DNA of 64,000 nt from Antedon mediterranea. Taxonomy: Eukaryota; Echinodermata; Crinoidea; Comatulida; Antedonidae. The notes below the pieces were generated by a model. It ran no database searches, was not told the DNA's origin, and saw only the letters and a list, made by a program, of their open reading frames with translations. The DNA is taken from assembly GCF_964355755.1 (NCBI RefSeq), contig NC_092672.1, forward strand, positions 12,830,501 to 12,894,500, read 5' to 3'. Below, in pieces: positions 34,379 to 47,300 of the stretch (position 1 is its first letter; each line of letters starts with the position of its first letter). A program made the translations under genes and the position numbers.

Positions 34379-34461
34379 GGCTGTGGTGTGACATTTGCAG
34401 TACAGTATTATATTTGTCCAATGGTAATTTACCCACTGCATCCTCCTTTACTGTTAGCAAA

Positions 34462-37160
34462 ATGTTTAGGCCAATTTGTCCTACTTGTACCATTCAATTA
34501 TCATCAATCAAAGAATATGTAAAGCATTCCAGAACTCATATTCACCATAGAAATGCAAGATTTCCTTGTTGTTTTCCAAGGTGTATCAGAACGTTTTACA
34601 CCTACAAAGGGTTGACATCTCATATTTCAAGAGACCACAGTGATATTCACTGTCAGTCACAAGTAGACTATAGAAATATTGGTGTTTATGTTTATTGTAT
34701 GTTTGATTTTTGTCGGTCCAAGTGTTCAGATGTTAAGGACTTAATTTCACATTTGAAGACTCACATAGCAAGTGGGTTGAAAGTGGATTGTCCATTTGAT
34801 CAATGCACAGGAAATTTTGGAAAAAAGTCTTCATTTTCCTCCCACATATCACGTTGTCACATGAATTATAGTGTTTATGATATAATGGCAAAATGTGTTT
34901 CCGATGGTACAACTTCAGCCCAGAGAAATGAACATGACAGTAGTGATGATGGACTTGTTCCTTTTGCTGACACAGACATTGATTATGCTGATTCTGAAAG
35001 TCACTCTATTGATGCAACAGAATACACACAATATATTGCATTGTTCTTAATGAAATTGCAGGGAAAGTACTTGATTCCTGAAACAACTATTCAGGTGATA
35101 GTTAATGAGTTGAATTTTTTACAGCAATGTTCTCTTGATCATATGAAGAAATGTATTAGAGCTACACTTACTAGGATTGGTACTGATATTGGTGTATCTG
35201 ATGAAGTATCCAACAATCTGTTTGATGATATAGTAAAAGGTGTGTCAGACCTGAGTTGTTCTTTGATGCCTTCAGAAGCTACTCAGGTACAATCCCCAGA
35301 ATGTGGTGTTCTTCGATCGAAATATATGAGACAGAAATACTACCAAAAAGAGTTTAGTTATGTAGATCCAGTGGAAATTGTGCTAGGAGAAGAGGAAGGT
35401 TTTAAATACAAATGCCACTATGTCCCCATACTTAAAACCCTAAAAATGTTGTATGATGATAAGTCAGTCCAACAGCATATTGTACCCATTGGAGGAGACA
35501 GAAGAGGTTTTGTTGATGTTCAAGATGGAAAAGTGTTCAAAGATAATATTTTTTTCACAGAAAATCCAACTGCACTGCAAATAATCATTTTTCAAGATGC
35601 ATTTGAAGTGGTTAATCCACTGGCCTCTGCTAGAACCAAGCACAAAGTACTTGGTATGTACTTGACTCTTGGCAACATTGACCCACGATGTAGATCCCAA
35701 ATTGATCCAATGCAATTAGTACTACTTTGCAAGGAAAAGTATATAAATAAGTTTGGAGACGATAAGGTTTTTGCTAGACTAATTGCAGACCTAAAAGTGC
35801 TAGAAAAAAATGGAGTTACACTAGCAAATGGTAATGTTGTCAAAGGTGCTATTGCTGCCATAGTTGGTGATAACTTAGGCTCACATTTTATAGGAGGATT
35901 TTGTGAAAGCTTTAACACAGAATATTACTGTCGTTACTGCAATAAAACAAAGACCCAAATCAGAGAAGGTTTTGCAAATAAGGAACAATGGCAATATCGA
36001 ACCCCTGACTCATATACCAGGGCACTTAATATGTTGGAACAGGAAAATGTCCAGTCATATGAAGGAATAAAAAGAGACTCTGTCTTCAACACACTATCAT
36101 ACTTCCATGTGGCTAACCCTAGCTTACCTCCTTGTTTAGGTCATGACATTTTCGAAGGGGTAGTTGACTATGACATGGCTTTGTACATAAATTATTTCAT
36201 TGGGAAAAAATGGTTCACATATCAACTGCTAAATGAAAAACTAAAAAGATTCAAGTTTGTTGGTAGTGATACTGCAAATATACCAGCTGCTGCAATCTCT
36301 AAGAAGAAAGATAAACTAGGAGGACAAGCTGTTCAGAATTGGTGTTATTTACGTTTTTTCCCCCTATTTGTGTTTGGCTTAATTGATGATACAGAAGACC
36401 TTGTTTGGCAGTTGGTTCTTAAATTGAAAGAGATTGTTGAACTTGTTGTTTCTCCCAATATCGATGCCTCACAAGTAGCCTATTTACGTGTCCTGATTGA
36501 AGAATACATCGATGACAGAAGGGAGTTATTCCCATCAAAACCTCTACGACCGAAACATCACTACCTGAGCCATTACCATTGGCACATATTGATGTTTGGG
36601 CCCCTCATCAGATTGTGGGGCTTGAGGTTTGAGAGTAAGCACTCCTATTTTAAAAGATGTGCTCGCTATGCTCAGAATTTTATCAACATCACATCAACAT
36701 TTGCTGAACGGCACCAATTGTTGCAAGCTTACTGTTTTCATGGACAGCTTTATCCTGATGATGTTATGCCACAAATATTCAGAAGGCTGTACAACATCTT
36801 GACACTAACATAACGCAATGGGTGGTAACCGATAAAGTATGTGTGTTTGGCACCAAGTACAAGAAAGGTCTGCTCATTATTGTGAAAACAAACGCCACTG
36901 ACTGGACATTTGGAAATATACTTCTTGCTTTGGTGTCTAACAAAGAGTCGGTACATTTTGTTGTTAGACTATGCAAATCAACTATACTGCGTGAATATGG
37001 CGTTTATGAAATTTCAAGTATGGACATTAGTTCCAGTGTTGTATGTGTTAAGTACAGTGATCTTCTGGATTATTATCCACTTTCCTCTTACAAAATAGGA
37101 GGTTCATACTTTGTCACTTTGAAAAATAAACCAATGGATCCATGCTACAGTACTGCTTAG
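34462..37160 (+). pseudogene. C2H2 zinc-finger DDE-like transposase (EnSpm/CACTA-like, tentative), one frameshift
   Basis: ATG 34462 (MFRPICPTC) is the first ATG in a frame open to 36813, about 783 codons. Four C2H2-like fingers lie in the first ~135 residues (CPTCTIQLSSIKEYVKHSRT, CFPRCIRTFYTYKGLTSH, CMFDFCRSKCSDVKDLISH, CPFDQCTGNFGKKSSF). The large domain has IVGDNLGSHFIGGF followed by CRYC, LGHDIFEGVVDYDMALYI, KPLRPKHHYLSHYHW and WGLRFESKHSYFKR. I recognise this pattern from animal transposases usually grouped with EnSpm/CACTA. After PQ near 36770 the frame shifts by one base; the remaining conserved part continues in another frame to 37160 (QHLDTNITQWVV through LLDYYPLSSYKIGG). The shift may be a real inactivating indel or an assembly error. 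TE ends were not found. Confidence 0.7.
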
Positions 37161-37359
37161 AAATCCTTTACCACCAACATGCGTTTGTAAAACAAATTAT
37201 CCTAGAAAATGAAATATTTTATTTTGTAATGTAAATGTTCGTTTAAGTTACTTAATATTGATTTGTAAAATTCGGCTACCTATACTACTATCCCCAAAAA
37301 ATAAACAAACTGTGCCACAGATTAGGCATGTCTATTGTATTTTTGCAAAATAGATTGAC

Positions 37360-40300
37360 ATGATGGAAAGTGATGATTCTGATGATTATACTGTGATTTT
37401 GGGAAATTTGGAGACGACCGTGAAGAAGGTTCTACCTAATATAAAAGAGAGGAAACTGCATCAAATTTTAAAAAGATTAAAGGAGCTTGGTGCCGAAACC
37501 CCTGATGACTTACACATTGTACAAGATGATGACTTATTGGGGACATGCTCAACAATTGAAATCCGAAAGCTCACTACATCATGGAAGAAGGGTGATAGCA
37601 CAGGTAAAAGAGCAAGTAAAACTTACTTCTATCATAATTTTGTTTTAATGTGCACCGATATGATGTTTGACAAGCAGAATTATAATGTAATGGGGAACTG
37701 ACCGACAAAGCTTTTATAATAATATATTAATTTGCATACACTTGTTGTAATTCAAATTTTAAAAAGGACCGGGAACATATATTTTCCTAAAGTGTCAATA
37801 TAATAATTGTTATGGTCGACTGACATTTTAATAGGTCGGTCAAACTGCAAACCAGCTACTTATTTTGTTAGTAGGGCTTAAGAAGGCTTGGTATTAGTGC
37901 TACAGAACATTGAACAATTACCTTTGAAAGAGTTGTTCTTAATGGGTTTTTTCCATTTTCATTACAGAAACACAATGCCAGTCTCCAGAGCAACCAAAGA
38001 AAATGTCTAGAGTTTCATCATGGGTATCATCGCTATCGTCTCCAAATTCCTCGTTGTCATCTAATAGAAGTCTGGAAATCTGTGAAACTAAATATGACAT
38101 TCCCTGGCACAAGTTTTCACCAAAATTGATGGAAGCTTTAGAAAACAAAGTACGGCCACAACCAACCTTGCGACGAGAAATGATAAGAATTATTGTAGAT
38201 AATTTAAACCAGCCAGATGTTCCGTTGCCGAGAAAGAAAACTTTGAGTTTTATTGCAGAAAAGATAGTTGCCAAATACCCAGATTCCTTTATTGACAGAA
38301 TAAATGGAACTGTGGTTGGTTCAGGACACGAAAGTCTCCTAACTCAACTGGTATGCAAGGTTGATAATATTAAAAGACCATGTGAACTGAAACGGAAAAG
38401 AACTGCATTAACGGACACGACACCCAAAACTACTGATACTTACGGATGTATAAACTTTATGCCACTTGATTACCCAGAAGGCCAAACAGACAAAACACAA
38501 AATGAAATCAAAACAAATATGCAAGATACATATAAGACCAGCAGTGCAGCACAATCAAATGATATTCAAAAAAGTATGCATTTGACTTTTGTCTCTCAAA
38601 GGCATTCCATTAACAAGAAAGACTTTGTCCTTGCTGATTTCCTGACCGACTGGCCATATATCACTAAAGAAATAAATATGTCGCAGCACTTCGAGCAGCT
38701 TACTGGAGTAAACATTACAAACATGCTTACGGATGCTTTCAGCACTAAGGTACCAAAGTTACTGAGATATATGAAGTCGCTAGATGTTGAGAATATACAA
38801 GATGTAATGAAGAAGATAGAAGAAGCAGTGACCAGAAAAGAAGATAACACTCCCCAGGTTTTGGGAACAATACAAGTTATTTCAAGCTACTTCAATGAAC
38901 CATTTAATAGTTCTGTCATGTGTACAGAGGTGAGTATACAGTATTTCTAAGAGGTTTTAAAAGCATTTCAGAAATGTCTTCCAAAACTAAAAAGAAAGTG
39001 ATCCAGATGAATGTATTCACTAATTTTCAGAAAGAGTTGAAAATTCCTTCCAGTGTTTTATAAGGAATTTGTTTTAATTATCTTTTCTTAAATTGAGTGA
39101 ATATTGACACAATGTATTCGATTGGCACCCTTTTGGTAATACAGTATTCCCATAAAACTGAACTCAATGTTTGCAATTTAACACATGTGTTGATCGTAAA
39201 ATTGCATGCTATTTTCAGCCTACTGTGTATCATTTGACTACAAAAGATGACTAAAACAATATGAAATCTAATTATTATGTTAATTAAAAATTGTTCCAAT
39301 GTTTTATTCTAACAGACGTCTACAAGTTCAACCAGTTCACTGCAATTACCAGACACTCCATGTATTGTTGCTCATGGTAAGTATTTAGTATTAATTTTAT
39401 TTCTATCAACCCCTTTCGGGATAGAGAGCAGCATTAAGCTCAGTCGCGCAAATTGACGGAAGTCACTGTGTGTGCACTAAACTGTGGAGGTTACCTTATG
39501 TCCGGGGTTGTTTTGGCTGGAGGGTACCATCTTTTGAGAGACGACTTTTTAAAAATTCATTACCTTTTTTAAGATAGGTTTTCTTCAGCATATTTGTTAA
39601 GTTTTCTGCTATATTTTATGGCAAAACACCTCTCTTAAAGTTACACATTATAATGGAAAGGCATTTTGATGGCAAAAAGACTTAACTACTGAGATACGTC
39701 AATATGCATGTATTTCATAAAATCAATGTCTTTTTGTATGTGAATGTCATATAATTTACTTTATTTTAGGATGAAATTTAAACAAAATATTAAATAATAA
39801 TGATATACATTTTCAAATAGTCATAAACATAGGCCTATAGATAAAGAGTATTACAAAAAAGGTCATTTTTCTAAAAATGTCAATTTCTGTTGTTTTTAAA
39901 TGATAATTCATTCATGGCAACTTTAAAATTATTTGTAATATAGGCAGCCCACTTGAAGCCGAACAGTTTGAGATTACCATTGGGCAGAAGGTGGTAACAG
40001 AGGTCAAGAACCCCATCTCAGCTGTATGTTGTTGGTTTATGTCATATTATTGTTTCAATTTTGAATATGGAGAGAATGCTGGGGTAATGGAGTTTATTCA
40101 AAGGTAAGATTGTTTCACAAGATGATTCCACATTTATTACATTAACTTCTAAAAGTTGTGTACACTTTTTAGCATTATTTATGTATTGTTTTTACTGTAG
40201 TTAACATACAGGCATTAATCACTTTTGCTAATTTGACTGTTATGTAGACCTAAATTAATTGTCAATTTGTTATTTTTAGAGACATTCATGGTAACTGAAA

Positions 40301-40824
40301 TACGATACAAAAATGAATTGAAAAAACTCAAATTGCTCTCTGTATTATTTTTTCTGGCAAACCTGACACAAGATCTGTTTTTTTTTTTTTTTTTTTTTTG
40401 GCCTTTGTCATCTTCCTTTATTTTTAATAAATATGTTACTATACCTGAAGGAAGTATTACCATTACTTTGACTGATTGATTGGATTAACAATTGCTTGAT
40501 TGATTGAAAAATGTCTGTAGTACAGTACAGAACTAAAAGGTGACCTTTTAGTTCTGTACTGTATGCACCAGGTGTGATGTTAGCTAAAGCATAATCAATC
40601 CAATTTGATACTTAACTCAAACATTGTAAAACTTGTTTTATGATTTATTTCACAAACTTTTTTTTTCTTTTAGATGCTTTGTAGGAATAAATCCCTGCAT
40701 AGGTAGCAAGAGAATGAAGAAAAAAAAGGGCAAGAGTGTACCAATACACCCGAAGGTAATTGCGCTCACTAACAAACTGATGGATTTTGAAAATGAGTGG
40801 AGCCTTACAAGTAATTCTCAGTAA
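37360..40824 (+). CDS. SAM-like/SAMD3-like protein, companion gene of the transposase
   Basis: Exons 37360-37604, 37968-38931, 39316-39377, 39943-40104 and 40674-40824 all have GT-AG borders. Exon 1 begins MMESDDSDDYTVILGNLET and carries a SAM-like helical domain (VLPNIKERKLHQILKRLKEL, LLGTCSTIEIRKL). Exon 2 is Ser-rich, then shows the pattern WHKFSPKLMEALENK, REMIRIIVDNLNQ, FIAEKIVAKYPDSFIDRING, and a later block FLTDWPYITKEINMSQHFEQ LTGVNI. I recognise these from proteins auto-named 'SAMD3-like' in many aquatic animals. Later exons give FEITIGQKVVTEVKNPISAV and a Lys-rich segment (GSKRMKKKKGKS). The gene follows the transposase by about 200 bp on the same strand. Exon borders are predicted by eye. 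Confidence 0.6.
40521..40563. repeat. Perfect 21-bp inverted repeat with 1-nt loop
   Basis: The arms begin TACAGTACAGAACTAAAAGG and are exact complements around a central G at 40542. It lies in the last intron of the SAM-like gene. It may be a tiny palindromic insertion or a hairpin RNA source. Confidence 0.85.
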
Positions 40825-40860
40825 ACGTATGATGTCCACCTTTTTATTGTTGATCATTAT

Positions 40861-41716
40861 GGGTGTCTAGAAAACTCAGATCCAGAAAACTCAGATCTCA
40901 GATATATCTGAGTTTTCTAGATCTAGAAAAGTCAGATATCTGACTTTTCTAGATCTAGAAAACTCAGATATCAAGATCTGAGTTTTCTAGTTCCAAAATG
41001 GAACTAGAAAACCCAATCGTTCTATTATTAATAGAGGGTAGCTTGTTTGAAATACTACAGTATTATACGTTTTCTTACTAATAATAATAATTATTGTAAC
41101 TTGTAGTAGCAGCCTACGACTTATCATTTAGGCCTAGCTAAGCAAACTCAATTCAAGGCTCCATGTGTGGGTGCTATCGCGATGTATATCGCGAAGAGTA
41201 GGCCTGGCCCTACTAGGCTAGAAGTGGTCAACTCGTACCCAAAATAACTTGTACCTATTCCCAAATTGGCTAACTCGTACCTCAACCAACTCGTACCCAC
41301 ACCAACTCGTACATACCTAATTTTTAAGCCTACATTTCAACGGTAAAGTGCACTGTATTTTCTTTATGATTTAAGCCGTGGGCCGCTTCTACATGTTGCA
41401 ATATTAGTAAGAAAACGTAGGCCTACAGTAATCAGTTTTAATAATACTCTAGTATTTCATATGACCTACCTTCTGATTAATAATGGAATGATCCAAATGA
41501 CCTACCAACCAATCATTTGATGATCTGAGTTTTCTAGTTCCATTCTGAAACTAGAAAACTCAGATATTGATATCTGAGTCAGAAAAAAGAAGAGATCTAG
41601 AAAAGTCAGATATCTAAGTTTTCTAGATCTAGAAAAGTCAGATATCTGAGTTGTCTAGATCTAGAAAACTCAGATCTGAGATGTGAGTTTTCTAGATCTA
41701 AGTTTTCTAGACACCC
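40861..41716. mobile_element. MITE with GGGTGTCTAGAAAAC ends and 9-bp TSD, copy 1
   Basis: It starts GGGTGTCTAGAAAACTCAGA and ends with the inverse, ...TTTTCTAGACACCC. The 9-bp duplication GATCATTAT flanks it (40852-40860 and 41717-41725). Both ends carry arrays of palindromic AACTCAGATATCTGAGTT / CTAGATCTAG units. The centre has a CAACTCGTACC-type repeat (41225-41320) and no coding sequence. A 9-bp TSD with G-rich termini points to a Mutator-like (MULE) family, by inference only. Confidence 0.82.
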
Positions 41717-41856
41717 GATCATTATCAATGCTTTTATGTTGCTATTTTTCATTTTTATCTTGCATTCAAATGTGTATGATAGATATCAGTGTATTGCATT
41801 TTAGATTATGTACAAGTTGTACAGTAACAATTATAGCTTTGTCAATTGTTCATTTT

Positions 41857-42280
41857 GTGAGGGTATATTTTTGTTAGTATTGCACCCTCATATTGACCCT
41901 CATCAAATATTACCTTTGAGTACTGGGACCAGATAGTGAGAGTCGAGCCGTCCATATTTTATCGGACATTTTATAATCGTCCTTATTTATCGGATATCTT
42001 ATAACTTTAAACATTAAAAAAAGTATAATAAACTATGAATTATGTTTAATGAAGATAAACAGGCATTGGATGAGTTATGTCGTAAAATTACAGATATTAC
42101 ATCCGCTAGAAGTTGGCATGGATAATGTTACTATTAAATGTACTGTAAGAGAGTGATTACAAAATTGTACTGTCAAAACAAAAATGAGTAAATGGACGGA
42201 GGGCTTGACTCTCAGTACCTGATCCCAGTAGCCAAATGTAATTTTATGAGGGTGCAATACTACCAAAAATATACCCTCAC
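41857..42280. mobile_element. 424-bp MITE with long TIRs (GTGAGGGTATATTTTTG)
   Basis: The first 35 bp match the complement of the last 35 bp with one mismatch, and weaker similarity continues to about 100 bp (TACTGGGA, GAGAGTC). No ORF. The flanking duplication is unclear, so no superfamily is assigned. Confidence 0.75.
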
Positions 42281-42954
42281 AATTTAGGTGTACCGACTTG
42301 ATATAATCAATTATATTGTCTATTAAATCATGGTATAAATACAAATTTTAAATGTGCATAAGCCATTTCAATGCTTCGTTTGATGTAAGCAAAACTTAGT
42401 CCTTATTTAGATTATTTATTTAGCAATAATCTAATTTGTTTGACCTTTGCTTCTTTGTGACATTTAACTTCACAAATGTAATAACACAGACACAGTACAA
42501 CTGAGTTTGTTTGGTAATTAAGTACAGTACTGTACAATTATTAAGAAACAAGGATTATATTTATTATGATCAGTAAAACCTTTATTAATTTAAAAAAAAA
42601 TTATGACAGGCTTCAAAATTGTACATGCAATTTTACATGTACATGTAATTAACAATCTTGGTTGATGTAATCTTCATTAAAACTCATCTTCAACTGCTCA
42701 GCTGAAGAAGATCTACACAAGGACCACAAATCAATATTATAAGCAAGAGTCACAACATTCTTTTTTTTTTCTGAACTTTAAATATCATTTTATACAGTAG
42801 GGTTAAAATGGTTTGTGCACATTGTTTTCTTATAATTTTAGTTTTATTATATAAGTATAGAAAGTGGAGTTTGGCACTTCTTCACTTTCTAAAACTTGAA
42901 AAACAAAAGTTGCCAAAAAAAAAAAAAAAATTTAAGTGTACTGCAAATTACCCA
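42281..42954. other. AT-rich non-coding DNA
   Basis: Nothing codes convincingly here. There is a poly-A tract near 42916-42930, and TACATGT-type palindromes near 42625-42650. Confidence 0.55.
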
Positions 42955-43185
42955 GGTACAGGTATTAATGTACCGTATTACATTTTAGATGATGAAAATG
43001 GTTGGTTTTAGTATGTTAATGATTATGTACAAAATTATTCTGTACACATACAGTCAGTGAATTGCATTTTATATGATGATAATTGTTGGTTTTAGATTTA
43101 AATGATTATGTACAAGTTATACTGTACAGGTATTAATGTACCGTATTACATATTAGATGATGATGATTGTTTTTGTTGGTTTTAG
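42955..43185. repeat. Tandem array, left part (ATTTTAGATGATGA... unit)
   Basis: Diverged copies contain GTTGGTTTTAG, TATGTTAATGATTATGTACA, ACAGTCAGTGAATTGCATTT and TACAGGTATTAATGTACCGT. The array continues at 57806-59215 on the far side of the P-like transposon, which inserted inside it. Confidence 0.8.
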
Positions 43186-44394
43186 CATGGAGGTATAAAA
43201 AAGAAGGAGATTCAACTAGCTAATAGAGATTAAAATGCTGTGTGCTATATGAACTATGACTGACTTCCTCGGACGCTGATTGGCTCGCTTAAATGAGTTC
43301 AAAAAAGCCGCCTTCCGCTCTTAGTGGAGTCTGTTAGGGATATTTTGGTTCACTTTTTTCCAAAAGCACCAAATTTGGTATACAGGTTACCCACCCTATA
43401 CTAATTCAATTTTTGATGGGCGCCAAGCGAAATGACCCCTTGGGTCACCTAATTTGCATAATTTAAAATGGCGGACAGTTTCGCTCAAACACTCTATATC
43501 TCTGAAAATACTGGTCACAGAGAGTTGATTTTAAGTTCAAAATGTTCAGAACATAAACATTCCTATTTGCTCTAATTAAGTTTTTTTTATAAAAATGACC
43601 GGAAGTACCATTTTTAACCTTTGACCCATTTTTTATGGCATTGCCATATCTCAATAACGAGTTGTCGTAGAGACTTTATTTTGGTGTCAAATTGTTCAGA
43701 ATATATATGTTACTATTTAGTTTAATGGAACATTTAATCAAAAAATGACCGGAAGTACGTAATTTTGCCTTTGACCTTTATGGTGTATATTACAATTGCT
43801 AACTAAATCAATGTTAACATATTTCTCGATATCTCTAAAATTACTTGTCATAGAGAGTTGATTTAGGTTTCAAAATGTTCATAGCATAAACATTTCTATT
43901 GGCTATAATGAAGATTTTTTTCAAATAATGATCAGAAATATTACATTTGACCTTTGACCTGTTTTTCAAGACATTACCATATCTCATTATTAAGTTGAGT
44001 GGAAATTTCATTTTGGTGTCAAATTGTTCAGAAAGTGTATGTTTCTATTCACTCTAAAAAAAAATTTGATCAAAAAACTTAACCAGAAATAATTCTTTTC
44101 ACCTTGAAGTTCAAACATGAAATTTATAACCACCTCGGTAAAGATTCTATTCTATAAAAATAGAACACTACCTTGAGTTTCAACATTTTAGGCATTATGA
44201 GATTCATAATTACTACATCCACCTTCACACTTGCACAAACTTGTACATCTGACACCAGCACGAAAACATTTACACCTCCCAGCGCAAGTCTTGAGGCAGC
44301 CGCAGTGCATAAGTACAGCACATGCCACAGAAGCGTCAGTAAGTGTGGTCCACAGTGGCTTCCAGTTGTTTGAGTCATCTCTCTGCCAGCCCAG

Positions 44395-47300
44395 TCAGGG
44401 ATGTTCTGATGAGCTATGATTGCTTTTACTCCAATAAAAACTTGCTTGCAGTAACGCTCTCTTTACATGCTGGAATAATGCAGCTTGAGTTGGTGGTAGT
44501 TTTTCTAACGATTTTCTGCCAGTTATAAACATGTGATGCCTAGCTTCATTAACCTTTGAAAAGCCACACCCTTTATTGTACATAAGAACAATAAATCGTT
44601 CGATATCTCTCATGTGTTCGGATTCAATATCAAATGACAAAGGATGGTTGATGAGTTCTACAAGTGTCTTTGTTATAGTGGATGTACTATTCCATGTTGA
44701 CCAGGCAGTTTTCTTACCAATCCCAAGAAACTGTGAAGTTGTGTCGCATCCAGTTAGACTGTGAAAAAGCGGTAATGCAACACATCTTGTTGGCCCAAGA
44801 TTTAAAAAGATGGTATGAACAGGAATATCACGATAATGCTTTCCTGTTCCAAAGCCAACCCAAAGTTCCTTGAATTTAAGGGTCTCAAAAAAGTGAATTG
44901 CCAGGATCACAACATCACTATCCACTGTACGAATATACGCTGTAAAATGACCTTCTTTTGCTGCATGTGACAGATGTAAGATAATCCTGGTGTCTGCCTC
45001 AGAATGGTTACATGACTGAAGAGATGATACATCACACTCTCTATTTGAAAGAACGGCATCAAAGCGATTACTTATAAGAAGTTTCCCACACATGTCATTT
45101 TGAACTATTTGTTCACTGATGAAGGGGAACAATTCCTTCTTGTTTTCTTCATTCTTTAGAAATCCATTCCAGTCTTGTTTTGGAATTTTTGTGTTTCCAT
45201 CACCAACTTTTGTTCGAGGACCATTTCCACGTCGCTGTTGCGTCAACAATTTAAGGTTGTTACATTCTGGGTAATTGTCCCATACTGCATCAATTCGTTG
45301 AGTATCTCTCTTTAATTGGGCCTTTAAGAATGGTATGATGTTGTACTTCACATACTCATTGAAAGTATTGACATTTGTGGGACGTACCATATGGACTACT
45401 GCTGCCATATCAAGAACCACAACTGATGTTTTTATAACATCAGGAGGTTGGCAGATGGTAGATTTATCAAGACACTGAAGAATGTCTGATTTCGTCCCAG
45501 ACCTAAGTAATCCTTGGTCCGCCAAGCTTGGTGGCTCTCTAAGATTTTCAAATTTAAAAAATTCAGCCAAGTCAGCATCTGGACGAGATTGGATGGACAG
45601 GAAAAGTTGCGTTACTAATGACATATTATGCTTTAGTATCCCCTTGTCATTATTGCCTTTTTTCTTGATGTTTGGTCGATTAGCAAAGGTTAAAATGTTA
45701 TTACGTTTGATCGTATCGGTAACTGGTACTGTTGCCTTTTCTAGTCGTTCAGTAACATACGTGTTATAAAGAGATTGGCCAGTTTCACGTATTTTGGAGA
45801 GGGATCTGACAACTGCACTTTCCATGACACTGTGAGTATCAAGTGCATAGAGTTCGTGACTTGTTTCACAGAACGGATTGTTGAGCTCTTCCACCACCTT
45901 AACAAACGAAATTACATCATTTCGAAACATTACTTGAAAGCTGTGTCCTTCCTCATGATGAGCATTGGAAACTGATGAACTGATGTCTGTTTCGAACTCC
46001 TTAACAATCCGTGAACAGTCTGGTCCAGTCAACATAAACAGGGTAAGATTGTCAGGGTTCTCGTAAAGACCAACTGCTCCACCATGTTCCTGAAGTCTTC
46101 TGTTTGACTGTTCATGAGATTGGTCCTTGGCAATGAGGCTAAACTTTTTTGCTGATTTTTGCACAACAAAGTTTCCCTTCATAAACTCTGCATAAATGGC
46201 CGGGTGAGTATCTGGTAAAGTAACCATGTCACGTACATGAACTGGAAGCCAACGAGCATAGTTCACATGGTCAAGGACATGGAACCAACCACAGAGTTCA
46301 TCACAAGATTGAACATATAACTCAAAATTTCCCTCTCGAAGAGAACGTATAAAGCGGGCCATCATTAGTTCTAGATCCATTATCATCGACCAAAATTGAA
46401 ATTGAGGCACAGAATCTGAATTTCGACGATTCCACATTTCGAATGGCTCAGTTGGGCCCACTACACCGGTGCTGTATTTTGTGTATGCAGTTTGTTTCAG
46501 AAGGTAAAGTGACATTAGTGTTACTTGATGTGCATACCTAGTACGTTTGATTTTATGTTCATTGAGCACAGATTCTGCACGCCCAGATGTTAAAACTTCT
46601 GCCTGAGAAAGGACCGTTGCCCATCCTGAATCGCGGAGCAGCTTTCCTATCATAAGATGCATCTTGTCTTCAATGTGCAATGCACCCATCATAGCAACCA
46701 ACTTGCTTTCTCCTAAAGTATCAGGATATTGCCACTGAATTCGTTTTATGATCGCATACAGTGGCTGATCAGCACCAAGTACAGATGTCTGACCCTGGTT
46801 TATAAACTTGGTACTTTTCATTGTCAATTCCATTGCGTGTTTCATTGAAGATGCACACGCAGCCTTATTTGGAAAGAGAGGGTATATACCGATCTCGGCA
46901 GGTGGTTTTACCGATTCTTCACTTGCCATCCTTGAATTATATCCCGACCAAGTGATAGTATCAGAATTTGTAAGTGTTTCCTTCTTTAAAACACCCATGG
47001 TATGTGCCATCCAAACTTCATCTTTAACTTTAGCACCGTGTAAATTGTGTTGAGGTCTGCATCTTCTACTATCATCATATAATGGTGCAAATACATTTGC
47101 ATTTGTGAGATGAATTGGAGTATGTATTACATAGTCATCTGGTAGTTGAGGTTTCTTTGTGTCTATTGGATTGATACATATAGGTGGACGTTTCTTTCCT
47201 TGATTGTCATGAGAAAGATGGTTCGTAACACTGAGGGCATATCCATGAAACTCATCTTGTGAGAAGTTTCCTTGTGCTTTGCTATCTATATTATCTACAT

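Noticed and set aside
28584-40824. A single CACTA transposon with defined ends
   Set aside because: No CACTA...TAGTG ends or matching target duplication were found around the genes.
43463-43654. Short ORF in the left Academ TIR (also 49182-49391 and 49789-49998)
   Set aside because: They lie in the terminal repeats and have no conserved composition.
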